A DNA stretch of 64,000 bases from Pseudovibrio ascidiaceicola. GTDB lineage: Bacteria > Pseudomonadota > Alphaproteobacteria > Rhizobiales > Stappiaceae. The position numbers were made by a program, and so were the translations under genes. The first letter of the stretch is position 1, and each line of letters starts with the position of its first letter. The notes under the pieces are model-generated. The model saw only the letters and a list, made by a program, of their open reading frames with translations, was not told the origin of the DNA and did not search any database. The stretch lies in contig NZ_FOSK01000013.1 of the NCBI RefSeq assembly GCF_900114245.1, forward strand, positions 1-64,000. Direction: 5' to 3'. This document shows positions 18,347 to 27,411 of this stretch, piece by piece.

Positions 18347-18806
18347 ATTCGTAGAGTTTGGTCAGCAGTTTGAAGAGTTCAAACGCCTCTTTTTTGTTGA
18401 GGCGCGTTCCGACTTCCTGCTGGATGATTTTGAAGTAATGCGGCCAGATTTCCTCGTGAGCATGAGCGGCCTGAGGTGTCAGGAAGATCAGGTGCGCGCG
18501 GCCATCCTGTTTATCGGGGCGGCGCTCAATCAGCCCCTTCTTTTCCATACGGGCGATGTGCCGTGACATGCTGAACTGTGCCATGTGCAGGTGCTCTTGC
18601 AAATCAGCGGCCTTGGCCCCCTGCTCTCCGGCACGCTCAATCTCCAGCAGAATTTCGTACCAGACCGGATTATCAATGCCATGTGTTCGCAAACTGCGTT
18701 CAAAGCGTGGGTAAAGATAGCGGTGGGCGCGCATCAGGTGAAACCAGACACGGCTTGCAAGCTTGTCTTCAGCCTCCGTTTCAATCTCGTCGTATGTCTT
18801 CATCAA
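18345..18806 (-). CDS. MarR-family transcriptional regulator
   Basis: A 153-residue winged-helix repressor. The MarR pattern is seen in AADLQEHLHMAQFSMSRHIARMEKKGLIERRPDKQDGRAHLIFLT: helix-turn-helix followed by the D-x-R wing. Flanking helices form the dimer interface. The start could be either of two adjacent ATG codons. It converges on the TonB receptor gene, and its target and ligand cannot be read from the sequence. Confidence 0.88.
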   Translation of the reverse strand: MMKTYDEIETEAEDKLASRVWFHLMRAHRYLYPRFERSLRTHGIDNPVWYEILLEIERAGEQGAKAADLQEHLHMAQFSMSRHIARMEKKGLIERRPDKQDGRAHLIFLTPQAAHAHEEIWPHYFKIIQQEVGTRLNKKEAFELFKLLTKLYE

Positions 18807-18911
18807 TGCAAAGTCCCAATCAGCAATCTGAAAGACCTAGCATACTGATAACACTTGCGCCGCCCGCTCTGGCAGATACTGACAGAAAGATTTGCGAGAG
18901 GCTCTCTTTAT

Positions 18912-19673
18912 CTACAATACGCGAGAGTGGATTTGCTTGGCGACCGTATCGATGCGGCTTTGGTTTTGGCCGCCAATGACGAGGTAACGATAGCCGTTTC
19001 CGGTCCAGTCAGCTGAGGCCATGCCTTTGAGGCTGGTGGATTGCATGGAGGTTCCGGCAGCATCGGTGTCTTTGAGGATGCAGAACGCAACCGGAGCGCC
19101 GTTGGGGTCAGCAAAAACGATCTGGATGAGTGGTGCGCCTTCGTGGCCCAGAACCTGCGTTCGCAGTAGTTTTAATCCGTCCAGGTCATTGAGGTCTGAA
19201 AGGTTCAGCTGCTGCCCCACGACGGTTGAAGCTGCAACAAGCTCCTGTTTCAACTCGTGTTCAGACCTGTCCAGAGATGCAATTGTCTCTTTGACATAAA
19301 GCGCCTGATAACTTGCGACTTCCTGACGCCAGTCTGGAGTGTCATCTGCCCAGTATATGAGGCTTGTTCCCATGGCCAGCCCGACCACAAGCGTTGCTGC
19401 GCGGCCCCCCCATGTACGGACAAAGGATGGAGCGGATGCATGATCGTTTGCAGCTGTTGGCTGTGCGAAGATCTTATGTTCCAGCTCTTTCAGGTGATCT
19501 GTTTCAGGGATTTCTGCGAAGCCTTGTTGAACGACGGGGCGCAGGCCTTCAAGTGCCAGCAGGCGTTGTTCCAGGATTGGGTCGTTTTCCAGATCCGCTT
19601 CAATTTGCTGCGCGGTTTCAGGGTCTAAAGAGCCAGCTAGATAAGACCGTAGGTGTTCGTCGGGGTATGTCAT
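18912..19673 (-). CDS. Membrane anti-sigma factor
   Basis: A 253-residue protein whose start overlaps the ECF sigma stop by 4 bases, the classic coupled sigma/anti-sigma pair. Residues 1-65 (HLRSYLAGSLDPE, then acidic helices) resemble the cytoplasmic sigma-binding domain. One membrane helix lies near residues 88-106 (GGRAATLVVGLAMGTSLIYW) and the remaining ~145 residues would be periplasmic. No zinc-binding HxxxCxxC motif is seen, so it is not a ZAS-type anti-sigma. It should release the sigma factor on an envelope signal. Confidence 0.82.
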   Translation of the reverse strand: MTYPDEHLRSYLAGSLDPETAQQIEADLENDPILEQRLLALEGLRPVVQQGFAEIPETDHLKELEHKIFAQPTAANDHASAPSFVRTWGGRAATLVVGLAMGTSLIYWADDTPDWRQEVASYQALYVKETIASLDRSEHELKQELVAASTVVGQQLNLSDLNDLDGLKLLRTQVLGHEGAPLIQIVFADPNGAPVAFCILKDTDAAGTSMQSTSLKGMASADWTGNGYRYLVIGGQNQSRIDTVAKQIHSRVL

Positions 19674-20206
19674 GCCAGCTCTCCTTTCTTCATCTGACTG
19701 GCTTGTTCCTGTTGTAAAGGAGCAAGCGTTTTACGGGCTGCAGATAAGCGACTCATAACCGTGCCAATAGGAATACCTAAAATTGCGGCTGCTTCGCGAT
19801 AGGTGAATTGCTCTACGAAGACAAGTTCCACCACTGATCGCTGACCTTCTGGCAGTCGCATCACCTGTTTAAACACTTCAGCTGCGAAAATATTCGTTTC
19901 AGGTGATGGAGACGGATCAATCAGGTTGGATTCGATGGCGGTGTCGAGCTGTCCGGTCTTTCTCAGGTGCTGGCTGCGCATTTCGTTCAGCCAGATGGAC
20001 CGGCAAATTGTCATGGTCCACGCGGCAAAGTTTGAACCTGCCTGAAACTGGCTTTCACGTTCCAATGCCCGCAGACATGTAGCCTGCACCAAATCGTCGG
20101 CCAGATCCTTCTGCCCTGCAAGGGAAAGTGCAAAGCGCCAGAGTCGAGGCATGAGGGTGATTAGGTCACTTTGAAAACGTTTCTGATATTTTTTTCCAAA
20201 ATACAT
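19670..20206 (-). CDS. ECF RNA polymerase sigma factor
   Basis: A 178-residue sigma-70 family factor with region 2 (DLADDLVQATCLRALE through NFAAWTMTICRSIWLNEMR) and region 4 (LPEGQRSVVELVFVEQFTYREAAAILGIPIGTVMSRLSAARK). There is no region 1 or 3, as in ECF factors. ATG at 20206 gives the usual length; a GTG at 20266 would add 20 unlikely residues. It is divergent from the YceI-cytochrome gene, a plausible target, and is co-translated with its anti-sigma factor. Confidence 0.88.
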   Translation of the reverse strand: MYFGKKYQKRFQSDLITLMPRLWRFALSLAGQKDLADDLVQATCLRALERESQFQAGSNFAAWTMTICRSIWLNEMRSQHLRKTGQLDTAIESNLIDPSPSPETNIFAAEVFKQVMRLPEGQRSVVELVFVEQFTYREAAAILGIPIGTVMSRLSAARKTLAPLQQEQASQMKKGELA

Positions 20207-20291
20207 CGAATAAAAGCCAGCTGTCGTGTGTTTCTCAATTGATAGCAACCAAAAATCGTCAATCACATCAAATCACGAAGGCGACATACCT

Positions 20292-21233
20292 ATGGTAAAA
20301 ACCTTTTTCCGCACCTCCGCGATGCTTTTACTGTTGTCTGGCAGCGCCCTTGCACAAAACTGGACCGTGGACAGCGACAACTCACGGCTTTCTTACGGGA
20401 CCATCAAGAAAAACTCCGTGGGTGAAGTGAACAGCTTTGAGAAACTCTCGGGCTCTGTCTCGGAAGATGGCAAGCTGCAATTGAAGATCGATCTGGGGTC
20501 TGTTGAGACCAACATCGATATCCGCAATGAACGAATGCGCCAAATTGTGTTTCAAAGCATCGGGTCTGCTGATCTGACTGCACAGCTGGACGCTGCTGAG
20601 CTGAGCCAGCTCGCGGTTGGTGCAACCACTGTTGTTGATCTGGAAGCCACTCTCAATTTGCTGGGCACTGAGATCCCGGTGGAAACGGAAGTTTTCGTAG
20701 CGCGCATTTCCGATAGCAAAGTTCTGGCGACCACCAATGACATGGTGTTTTTAGGAACTGAGGAAGCGGGCGTGAACGCGGGCGTGGATCAGCTGAAAAC
20801 ACTTGCCAAGCTGAATGGGATTACACGGACGGTGCCGGTTACTCTTCGCCTTATGCTGACAACAGAGGGAAAGCAGGCCGCAGCTGAACCAGTTGCCGCT
20901 CCTGCTCCGGTTCAGGTGGCGTTTGCGGGTGATGTGAAGGCGGGGAAGAAAGTTTTTAAGAAGTGCAAGGCGTGCCACAGCGTGAAGGAAGGGCAGAACA
21001 ACGTTGGCCCGAGCCTACATGGTGTGATTGGCCGTCAGGCAGCTGCTGTTGAGGGCTTCAAATATTCCAAGGTCATGGCAAACGCCGATGTAACCTGGGA
21101 TACAGAGTCTCTGACCGAGTTTCTCACTAAGCCGAAGAAATTCTTGCCAAAAAACCGTATGGCATTTGCCGGTTTGAAGAAGCCAGCAGATATCGAGAAT
21201 CTGCTGGCTTATCTGGACAGCACATCAAAATAG
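20292..21233 (+). CDS. YceI-domain / cytochrome c fusion protein, periplasmic
   Basis: A 313-residue exported protein with two domains. A signal peptide (LLLLSGSALA) is followed by a YceI-like lipocalin fold (about 20-190; starts NWTVDSDNSRLSYGTIKK), a family that binds polyisoprenoids and quinone-like lipids. A proline/alanine linker leads to a class I cytochrome c (about 215-313) with haem motif CKACH, NVGPSLHGVIGR and methionine ligand in PKNRMAF. A fused lipid-binder and electron carrier suggests redox chemistry on a quinone-like molecule; this is inference. It lies divergent from the sigma/anti-sigma pair. Confidence 0.88.
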   Translation: MVKTFFRTSAMLLLLSGSALAQNWTVDSDNSRLSYGTIKKNSVGEVNSFEKLSGSVSEDGKLQLKIDLGSVETNIDIRNERMRQIVFQSIGSADLTAQLDAAELSQLAVGATTVVDLEATLNLLGTEIPVETEVFVARISDSKVLATTNDMVFLGTEEAGVNAGVDQLKTLAKLNGITRTVPVTLRLMLTTEGKQAAAEPVAAPAPVQVAFAGDVKAGKKVFKKCKACHSVKEGQNNVGPSLHGVIGRQAAAVEGFKYSKVMANADVTWDTESLTEFLTKPKKFLPKNRMAFAGLKKPADIENLLAYLDSTSK

Positions 21234-21251
21234 CTGCGGTTTGATGCGCTC

Positions 21252-21290
21252 GCGCCCGCTCGTCTTTCCACCACGAGTGGGCGCATTTAT
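21252..21290. terminator. Bidirectional terminator between the cytochrome fusion gene and bioZ
   Basis: GCGCCCGCTCGT pairs with ACGAGTGGGCGC over 12 positions (one G-T wobble), followed by ATTTATT, between convergent genes. Confidence 0.75.
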
Positions 21291-22282
21291 TACATGCCGA
21301 TCAACAAAGACCCGCTGACGAAACCTGCGCCAATGGCAGACAATAGGATTTTGTCGCCCGCCTTATAGCTTCGATTTTCCCGACACTTGGAGAGGCTAAA
21401 TGGGATAGTGGCTGCAGAGCTGTTGCCGTATTCCCCCAGGGTCATCAGCGTTTTATCTGCGTTTATTCCAAAATTGGTTCCGACAGCCTGAATGATCCGA
21501 GAGTTGGCCTGATGGGGTGCCCAGTGGTCTACCTCCGACGGTTTGACGTCCGCCTGCCCCAGAATTTTCATTGCTGAGTCAGTAAGCGTGTTGACCGCTT
21601 TGGCAAAAACCGTCTGCCCGCCCTGCAAGCTCATCAGATATTCATTGGGGTCCATATCCGGTCTGTATGGAGTGCGACTGCCTCCGCCGGGGATCTTGAT
21701 GAGATCGTAATAAGCACCATCAGATGCCAGATCTGCAGCAAGGATACCCTGTTCTTTGTGTGCTGGTGGCAGAACCACAACGGCACCAGCGGCATCTGCA
21801 AAAAGCACGCGGCTGGCCCGTTCTGCCGGGTTGATGCGACGGCTTAGGATGTTGGCTGCGACCACGAGAACCGCAATGCCTTGCGCCTTGGCATAGGCAT
21901 CCGCCATGGCCAGTGCGTAGAGGAATCCTGCGCAAGCGCCTGCCATATCGATACCGCCGGAGTTTGGCAGCCCTAGTTTGTGCACGAGCAGAGGTGCTGA
22001 GGGTGGCAAAAGATGGTCTGGTGTGCTGGTTGCCAGCAGTGTCAGGCCGATTTTAGCAGGATCAATACCTGAATCTTCAATGGCCATTTGAGCTGCTGGC
22101 AGGGCGATGTCTGTCAGCGCCTGGTCTGACGAGACATAGCGGCGCTCGCGAATGCCTGTACGGCGTTCGATCCAGCCTTCTTCCAGTCCCAGATCGTGCT
22201 CGATTTCCGCATTCAGTACGCGGCGTTCTGGTGCGTAATGTCCGAAGCCGATTAGTCCGCCGCGGTCCTTAAAGGAGTTCAT
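21290..22282 (-). CDS. bioZ: BioZ, beta-ketoacyl-ACP synthase III-like enzyme of biotin synthesis
   Basis: A 330-residue FabH-like condensing enzyme with the Cys-His-Asn triad: C117 in GACAGF, H257 in WAPHQAN and N287 in YGNSSAA. In Agrobacterium and Brucella, BioZ starts pimelate synthesis by condensing glutaryl-CoA with malonyl-ACP, replacing BioC/BioH. Position at the end of bioBFDA, overlapping bioA by 14 bases, supports BioZ rather than housekeeping FabH. No bioC or bioH is visible here. Confidence 0.88.
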   Translation of the reverse strand: MNSFKDRGGLIGFGHYAPERRVLNAEIEHDLGLEEGWIERRTGIRERRYVSSDQALTDIALPAAQMAIEDSGIDPAKIGLTLLATSTPDHLLPPSAPLLVHKLGLPNSGGIDMAGACAGFLYALAMADAYAKAQGIAVLVVAANILSRRINPAERASRVLFADAAGAVVVLPPAHKEQGILAADLASDGAYYDLIKIPGGGSRTPYRPDMDPNEYLMSLQGGQTVFAKAVNTLTDSAMKILGQADVKPSEVDHWAPHQANSRIIQAVGTNFGINADKTLMTLGEYGNSSAATIPFSLSKCRENRSYKAGDKILLSAIGAGFVSGSLLIGM

Positions 22283-23528
22283 CAGCAGCCTCAGCTATTG
22301 CGTCGTAGATCTGGTCAATATCGCCTTGAGTGACGCAGTATGGCGGCATGGAATAGAGTGTGTTGCCAAGCGGGCGCAGCAGCAGGTTCTTTGACTTGAA
22401 GAACTCATAGAGGCGCGGACCGACGTCAGACAGATATCCGTGATCCTTCACGTTGATATCCATGGCGGCGATGGTGCCGGTTTGACGGATGTTGGTGAAA
22501 CGGCCATCGTCTTTGAAGCGTGCAAGGCCTGCGGATTGCATTTGCATGAGCTTTGCTATGCGGTCATAGACGGGCTCATTCTCCCAAATTTCCAGATTGG
22601 CGACAGCAGCGGCGCAGGCGATTGGGTTTGCTGTGTAAGAGCTGGAATGGAAGAAGGTTTTGCTTCTGTCCATGGAATAATGCTCATCGTAGATCGCGGA
22701 GGAGCACATGGTAACGGCAAGTGGCAGAGAACCACCCGTCAGGCCTTTGGAATAGCACGCGATATCTGGTGTGATTTGGGCGTGCTCACAAGCGAACATC
22801 TTGCCTGTACGGCCCCAGCCAGTCATCACCTCATCAGCGATGAACAGGACGTTATGCTTCTTGCAGACCTCATAAAGCGCCCGCAGGGTTTCAGCGGAAT
22901 ACATCAGCATTCCGCCAGCGCCCAGAACGAGTGGCTCAACTATGAAGGCTGCGACATCGCCTTGCACACAAAGCTTTTCCAGCTCATCAATTGTAGTCTG
23001 CTCATTGCCTGCAGTTGGGAATGGCACTTTGGCCACATCAAACAGCAGCGGATTATAAGGCTGGTTGAAAACGCCACGCTCGCCAACGGACATGGTGCCG
23101 ATGGTATCACCGTGATAGCTGTTTTCCATGACGACAATGCGTTGGCGGTTTTCGCCCAGATGGTGCCAATAGCCGAGCGCCATCTTGAGTGCCACTTCCA
23201 CGCTGGTGGAGCCGCTATCTGAAAAGAAGACATAGTCCAATCCGTGAGGCGTGCATTTGAGCAGCTGCTGCGCAAGGCGCTCTGCGGGCTCGTGGGTATG
23301 GCCTGCAAAGATCACCTGATCCAGCTTCTCAGCCTGTTCCTTGATCGCGCCAATAACATGGGGATGGCAATGGCCGTGGGTTACGACCCACCAGGAGGCA
23401 ATGGCATCAAGCAGCTTTTCACCGTCATCCTTCGTCAGGTAAGCGCCAGAGCCGCCTGTTATCTTGGCCATTTCCGTCAGCACAGCATGCTGGGTAAAGG
23501 GATGCCAGATTGGTGAGTGCTTAGACAT
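22269..23528 (-). CDS. bioA: Adenosylmethionine-8-amino-7-oxononanoate aminotransferase
   Basis: A 419-residue PLP enzyme (class III aminotransferase) that converts KAPA to DAPA with S-adenosylmethionine as amino donor. The PLP lysine is K261 in CYSKGLTGG and the cofactor aspartate is D232 in IADEV. The N-terminal IWHPFTQ motif and DAIASWWVVTHGH are typical of BioA. Its ATG abuts the bioD stop (they share one base), so translation is coupled. Confidence 0.95.
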   Translation of the reverse strand: MSKHSPIWHPFTQHAVLTEMAKITGGSGAYLTKDDGEKLLDAIASWWVVTHGHCHPHVIGAIKEQAEKLDQVIFAGHTHEPAERLAQQLLKCTPHGLDYVFFSDSGSTSVEVALKMALGYWHHLGENRQRIVVMENSYHGDTIGTMSVGERGVFNQPYNPLLFDVAKVPFPTAGNEQTTIDELEKLCVQGDVAAFIVEPLVLGAGGMLMYSAETLRALYEVCKKHNVLFIADEVMTGWGRTGKMFACEHAQITPDIACYSKGLTGGSLPLAVTMCSSAIYDEHYSMDRSKTFFHSSSYTANPIACAAAVANLEIWENEPVYDRIAKLMQMQSAGLARFKDDGRFTNIRQTGTIAAMDINVKDHGYLSDVGPRLYEFFKSKNLLLRPLGNTLYSMPPYCVTQGDIDQIYDAIAEAADELL

Positions 23529-24166
23529 TATACGTTCTCCCCGTTTTGCAGGCAGAAGTCTTCCAGGCGGAAATTCTCTGCAAACGCTGTTCTTATTGTT
23601 TCTGGGGTGATTTGTTTCAGCAGTGGCAAGCGCCCAAGTTTTTTGACACCTGCATACTCTGCGATCGTACGCTCAGAATCTGCCACTTCCTCACCGATAA
23701 ACACGATGCCGAGCAGATTGCAGCCACGTGCTCGCAGCGCTTCAATGGAAAGCAAGCTGTGATTGATGGTGCCAAGGCCAGTGCGAGCGCATAGCACAAT
23801 TGGTGCCTGCCATTTTTTGAAGAGATCAATATACAGCGTCTCCCGTGTGAGCGGCACCATGAGGCCACCTGCCCCTTCAACAACGAGCGGTCCATCGACC
23901 TGAGGCATTGTCAGGCTCTCCGTGTCGATCAGGACATCTTCTGCTTCGGCTGAAAAATGCGGAGATGCGGGAACCTGCAAACGGTATGTCTCTGGCAGTG
24001 CTTTACAGCCCGTCAGACGCACCACAGCCTGTGTGTCGGTTTCTTCTTCCTGTCCGGATTGAACGGGCTTCCAGTAAGTGGCGGCCAGTGCCTGTGTTAG
24101 CGCTGCAGAGAAAATTGTTTTGCCGATACCGGTATCAGTTCCGGTAACTACGATTGGTTTTGTCAT
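23528..24166 (-). CDS. bioD: Dethiobiotin synthetase
   Basis: A 212-residue ATP-dependent enzyme that closes the ureido ring of dethiobiotin from DAPA and CO2. The P-loop GTDTGIGKT (9-17), the YWKPVQSG motif and GAGGLMVPL are diagnostic. It overlaps bioF by 4 bases upstream and bioA by one base downstream. Confidence 0.95.
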   Translation of the reverse strand: MTKPIVVTGTDTGIGKTIFSAALTQALAATYWKPVQSGQEEETDTQAVVRLTGCKALPETYRLQVPASPHFSAEAEDVLIDTESLTMPQVDGPLVVEGAGGLMVPLTRETLYIDLFKKWQAPIVLCARTGLGTINHSLLSIEALRARGCNLLGIVFIGEEVADSERTIAEYAGVKKLGRLPLLKQITPETIRTAFAENFRLEDFCLQNGENV

Positions 24167-25302
24167 GACGGAACAAGGTCCATTTCTTCAGCAAGCGCTT
24201 CAAACATGCTGGATACATCTTGCTTGCTTGCATGCAAGGTCAACGCAATTCGTAAGCGGGATGTGCCCCGTGGTACAGTTGGCGGGCGAATGCCGCGGAT
24301 ATCAAAGCCGCGTTCCTGCAGTGCCTTTGCAATCTGCATCGTGCGTTTGTCATTGCCAATAAGGAACGGAAGAATATGCGTTCCGCTGCCCTTTTGTCCG
24401 CACACACGGTTCATCTCAGCATTTGCATGGGCCACGAGGTCAGCAAGCTGGTCACGTCGTTCTGGCTGATCCTGCACCAGCTTTAGTGAGGCACGCACGA
24501 TGGCTGCGACCAGAGGCGATGGCGCGGTTGCATAGATGAACCCGCGCGCGCGGTTGATGAGATAGTCGATCAGAACAGCAGGTCCGCAAACAAGTGCGCC
24601 TGAGGCTCCAAGAGCTTTGCCGCAGGTATGGAGCGAAATGACGTTTTCGCGGCCTTCAAACTTCGCTGCCAGGCCTTTGCCGCCCTCACCCAGCACGCCT
24701 GTTGCATGGGCTTCATCAACCAGCAAGAATGCATCGTGTGTGTCTGCAAGGTCCATCAGGTCCTTGATTGGAGCCTGATCACCATCCATGCTGTAAAGGC
24801 TTTCACAGGCGATCCAGATCCGCCCGGTTTCGCCTTGTTGGCGCCACTGGGCAATGCGTGCTTGCGCATCCTCAACCTGATTGTGCTTAAAGGCCATGGA
24901 CTGGGCAGCGCCCAGCTTCATGCCGTCATGGGCACTGGCGTGGATGAGGCTGTCGTGCAAAACAAGGTCGCCCTGCTGCGGCAGTGTTGAGAACAGCGCC
25001 ACATTGGCGTTGTATCCACCACCGAAGAACAGAGACCGTTCTGTGTTGAACAGGTTTGCTGCTTCCAGCTCAAGGGCTTCATGCTCCGGGTCATTGCCAC
25101 GCAAGAGACGTGAGCCACCAGCACCCAGACCGACACCACGCGCAAGCGCATGTTCTGCCGCCAAACGCAATTCTGGCGCTGTTGTCAGCGCCAGATAGTC
25201 GTTGGATGAGAAATCGCAGCCATACGCTTTGAGCAGAGAACGGGACCTGCCCCGTTCTGCCAGACGCTCTAGCGCTCCTTGATGCTTATTCAGCAGGCTC
25301 AT
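24163..25302 (-). CDS. bioF: 8-amino-7-oxononanoate synthase
   Basis: A 379-residue PLP-dependent alpha-oxoamine synthase that condenses a pimeloyl thioester with alanine to KAPA. PLP lysine K229 lies in [25 protein letters not shown] and GSRLLRGN are family hallmarks. ATG at 25302 is chosen over an upstream GTG at 25314. The first 17 bases overlap the end of bioB. Confidence 0.95.
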   Translation of the reverse strand: MSLLNKHQGALERLAERGRSRSLLKAYGCDFSSNDYLALTTAPELRLAAEHALARGVGLGAGGSRLLRGNDPEHEALELEAANLFNTERSLFFGGGYNANVALFSTLPQQGDLVLHDSLIHASAHDGMKLGAAQSMAFKHNQVEDAQARIAQWRQQGETGRIWIACESLYSMDGDQAPIKDLMDLADTHDAFLLVDEAHATGVLGEGGKGLAAKFEGRENVISLHTCGKALGASGALVCGPAVLIDYLINRARGFIYATAPSPLVAAIVRASLKLVQDQPERRDQLADLVAHANAEMNRVCGQKGSGTHILPFLIGNDKRTMQIAKALQERGFDIRGIRPPTVPRGTSRLRIALTLHASKQDVSSMFEALAEEMDLVPS

Positions 25303-26287
25303 GCTCAGCCGCACAGCTTTTCAGCCCCATAGGGCGGATACCAAGGCGTTTGAACAAAGCTGCATCCTTGGAGTCTTCCGGGTTGTCTGTTGTGAGCAGC
25401 GTGTCGCCTTTGAAGATGGAGTTTGCTCCGGCAAAGAAACACATTGCCTGCGTCTCATCAGACATTTCTGTCCGGCCCGCAGACAGGCGAACATGAGATT
25501 TTGGCATCATGACACGCGCAACAGCAATCAGGCGAACGAAGTCAATCGGGTCGACTGGCTCAGCATCCTGAAGCGGCGTGCCTTCAATTGGGATAAGCAT
25601 GTTGATCGGCACACTGTCCGGATGCTCTTCCAATGTTGCCAGAGAAACCAGCATGTCGAGGCGATCCATGTCTTTTTCACCCATGCCGACGATGCCGCCA
25701 GAACAGACTTTAATGCCGGATTCCTTGACCAGATTCAGAGTATCGATACGATCAGAGAACTTGCGGGTTGTAATAACCTCGCTGTAGTAGCGCTCTGAGG
25801 TGTCGATGTTGTGATTGTAATAATCCAAGCCAGCATCTTTGAGGCGCAGAATTTGCTCAGGCGTCAGCATGCCGAGCGTCATGCAGCTTTCCATGCCAAG
25901 ATCTTTGACACCTTCCACCATCAATTCAATGGCGCGCATGTCGCGATCTTTCGGAGAGCGCCAGGCGGCGCCCATGCAATACCGGGTTGCGCCGCCTTCT
26001 TTCGCCTTTTTGGCTTCTTCAAGCACCATTTGCACTTCAAGCATCTTTGAGGCGGAGAGCTCGGTGTTGTTGCGAGCCGACTGGCTGCAATAAGCACAAT
26101 CTTCCGGGCAACCGCCTGTCTTAATGCTTAAGAGCTGGCTTTGCTGGACCTCATTGGGGTCAAAATGCTCGCGATGAACGCAGTGAGCTTTAAACAGCAG
26201 GTCATTAAACGGCAGGTTGTAAAGAGACTCAGCCTCTTCACGCGTCCAGTTCGTACGAATGTCAGATGATTTTTGCACGCAGTTCAA
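25286..26287 (-). CDS. bioB: Biotin synthase, radical SAM enzyme
   Basis: A 333-residue enzyme that inserts sulfur into dethiobiotin. The radical-SAM cluster motif is CPEDCAYC, and conserved segments include [18 protein letters not shown] and FFAGANSIF. The start is uncertain: a TTG at 26287 has AGGGGAA nine bases upstream and gives a natural N-terminus, while an in-frame GTG at 26347 would add 20 unlikely residues and a GTG at 26278 is also possible. First gene of bioBFDA-bioZ. Confidence 0.93.
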   Translation of the reverse strand: MNCVQKSSDIRTNWTREEAESLYNLPFNDLLFKAHCVHREHFDPNEVQQSQLLSIKTGGCPEDCAYCSQSARNNTELSASKMLEVQMVLEEAKKAKEGGATRYCMGAAWRSPKDRDMRAIELMVEGVKDLGMESCMTLGMLTPEQILRLKDAGLDYYNHNIDTSERYYSEVITTRKFSDRIDTLNLVKESGIKVCSGGIVGMGEKDMDRLDMLVSLATLEEHPDSVPINMLIPIEGTPLQDAEPVDPIDFVRLIAVARVMMPKSHVRLSAGRTEMSDETQAMCFFAGANSIFKGDTLLTTDNPEDSKDAALFKRLGIRPMGLKSCAAEHEPAE

Positions 26288-26349
26288 CTCGTTGATTTCC
26301 CCTAGGGCGTGTTTTGCCGTCAAATACAGCAAAAATGTGGCGTGCACAA

Positions 26350-26359
26350 TGATCTATTA
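26350..26359. promoter_or_regulatory. Candidate BioR operator upstream of bioB
   Basis: TGATCTATTA matches 8 of 10 positions of the BioR box (TTATCTATAA) known from alphaproteobacteria, and lies about 60 bases before the bioB start. BioR is a GntR-family repressor that responds to biotin status. No bioR gene is in the window. Confidence 0.4.
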
Positions 26360-26511
26360 GAGGAATTTATTAAAACTGCTGCTGATTGAACACCTTACAT
26401 CCCCTCAGTTTTGCTGGGATTTGGAGCATTTCAAAACTGCGGAGTTTATTTGGTTGGATCGACCTGGAATAAATAGCTGCACAACTCAAAAGATGAGATG
26501 CATTTGCTCAT

Positions 26512-26615
26512 AAAGCGCCAGAATGCAGAAAACCGTTCGCTTTTGAGAGCGTTGATTTCTGTTTTGTGATTTTCGGGAAGAAAAAGTGGCGATCCCTGCA
26601 GGACTCTGGCGCTTT
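26512..26615. repeat. Long-range inverted repeat with terminal T run
   Basis: AAAGCGCCAGA (26512-26522) and TCTGGCGCTTT (26605-26615) are perfect inverted copies 82 bases apart; the right arm is followed by more T residues. This could be the closing stem of a structured RNA with a terminator, or the ends of a small non-autonomous element. Confidence 0.5.
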
Positions 26616-26718
26616 TTCTATGACAATGCTTATTCGATTTCTGATGGAAAATAATCTATTTAATTCAACTGGCTATAGCATTGTCAGTACCCAAAAGCAT
26701 GAAAGCGGTCTCCAAAAT

Positions 26719-26751
26719 GTTACGGGATTTGTTACGGGATTTGTTACGGGA
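26719..26751 (+). repeat. 12-bp tandem repeat, 2.75 copies
   Basis: The unit GTTACGGGATTT is repeated twice exactly and followed by GTTACGGGA. It may be a cluster of protein-binding sites or a slippage product. Confidence 0.85.
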
Positions 26752-26847
26752 AACGGTAGCTGGGGCGTCGAATCTCAAACTATTGAGTATTGCTTCGATT
26801 GAAGGGAAACTATAAAAAGAACAAAAAGAGAACGCCTTGAGAGCAAG

Positions 26848-27375
26848 ATGCAGTGGCTACCCGGTTTCTATTGGAAAGAGAAGGAAGGCAAGAGAAACAC
26901 TTTTGTGGGCGCGTCCATGCAGTCCTATGAAGTGGCAATTTTGCTTTGGGAAGAGCTTGCAATGCCACCTGCCTTTATGTGGCAATGGCAGATTTTGCAT
27001 AAGGCCCTCGTGAAAGCATCCGGAGGAGAAGCAACTAAGGCCCTTGGGACGATCGCCGCTCAGATTGCCTACTCCCATTATGTTGGTGCTCTTACTGCAC
27101 ATGCGCCTGAGAGAGAAGAAATGAAGAAACTGAAGTACATTTGGGGGCCGGCTGAAGGGGCAAGGATTGGGGACGGGAAAGGCATTGGCCGTGTTCCAGA
27201 CGATCCAGACATACTCATGCGTGTTGACAGATACACAGAGGACGGAGGCCAGGTTTTTTGGTATTTCCTTTTGGCCAAAGGCCGAGAGCTCATTGAAGAC
27301 GGGCAACGAAATAGTAAAGAAGAAGCTGTTCTGGCAGCCGAAGAAGCCTATGACAGTAGTTTGCTCTGCAAGTGA
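26848..27375 (+). CDS. Hypothetical protein
   Basis: A 175-residue cytoplasmic-looking protein with no recognised domain and no signal peptide or membrane helix. It is rich in Trp, Glu and Lys, with a helical C-terminal end (KEEAVLAAEEAYDSS). The ATG is preceded only by a weak GAGAG. It is convergent with the EEP-family gene, and both could end at the hairpin at 27378-27400. No function is proposed. Confidence 0.55.
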   Translation: MQWLPGFYWKEKEGKRNTFVGASMQSYEVAILLWEELAMPPAFMWQWQILHKALVKASGGEATKALGTIAAQIAYSHYVGALTAHAPEREEMKKLKYIWGPAEGARIGDGKGIGRVPDDPDILMRVDRYTEDGGQVFWYFLLAKGRELIEDGQRNSKEEAVLAAEEAYDSSLLCK

Positions 27376-27377
27376 AG

Positions 27378-27400
27378 GCAGGGAGCTAAATGCCCCCTGC
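27378..27400. terminator. Possible shared terminator hairpin
   Basis: GCAGGGAGC and GCCCCCTGC pair except for one A-C mismatch, between convergent genes. No strong T run follows directly, so termination is uncertain. Confidence 0.35.
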
Positions 27401-27411
27401 TCTCTGGCTGA

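Larger units (their letters stand above)
26360..26847. other. Intergenic stretch with several repeats, no convincing gene
   Basis: About 490 bases between the bio promoter and a hypothetical gene. It holds an 8-bp inverted repeat (CAGTTTTG 26406-26413 with CAAAACTG 26432-26439), a long-range 11-bp inverted repeat and a 12-bp tandem repeat (listed separately). An open frame at 26566-26802 runs through the tandem repeat and has a low-complexity product, so it is not called a gene. Confidence 0.55.

Noticed and set aside
22440-23222. 260-residue plus-strand frame opposite bioA
   Set aside because: Shadow of a clear aminotransferase gene.
26566-26802. Plus-strand frame of 78 residues after the biotin operon
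   Set aside because: It runs through an inverted repeat and a 12-bp tandem repeat and has a low-complexity product; better explained as non-coding.
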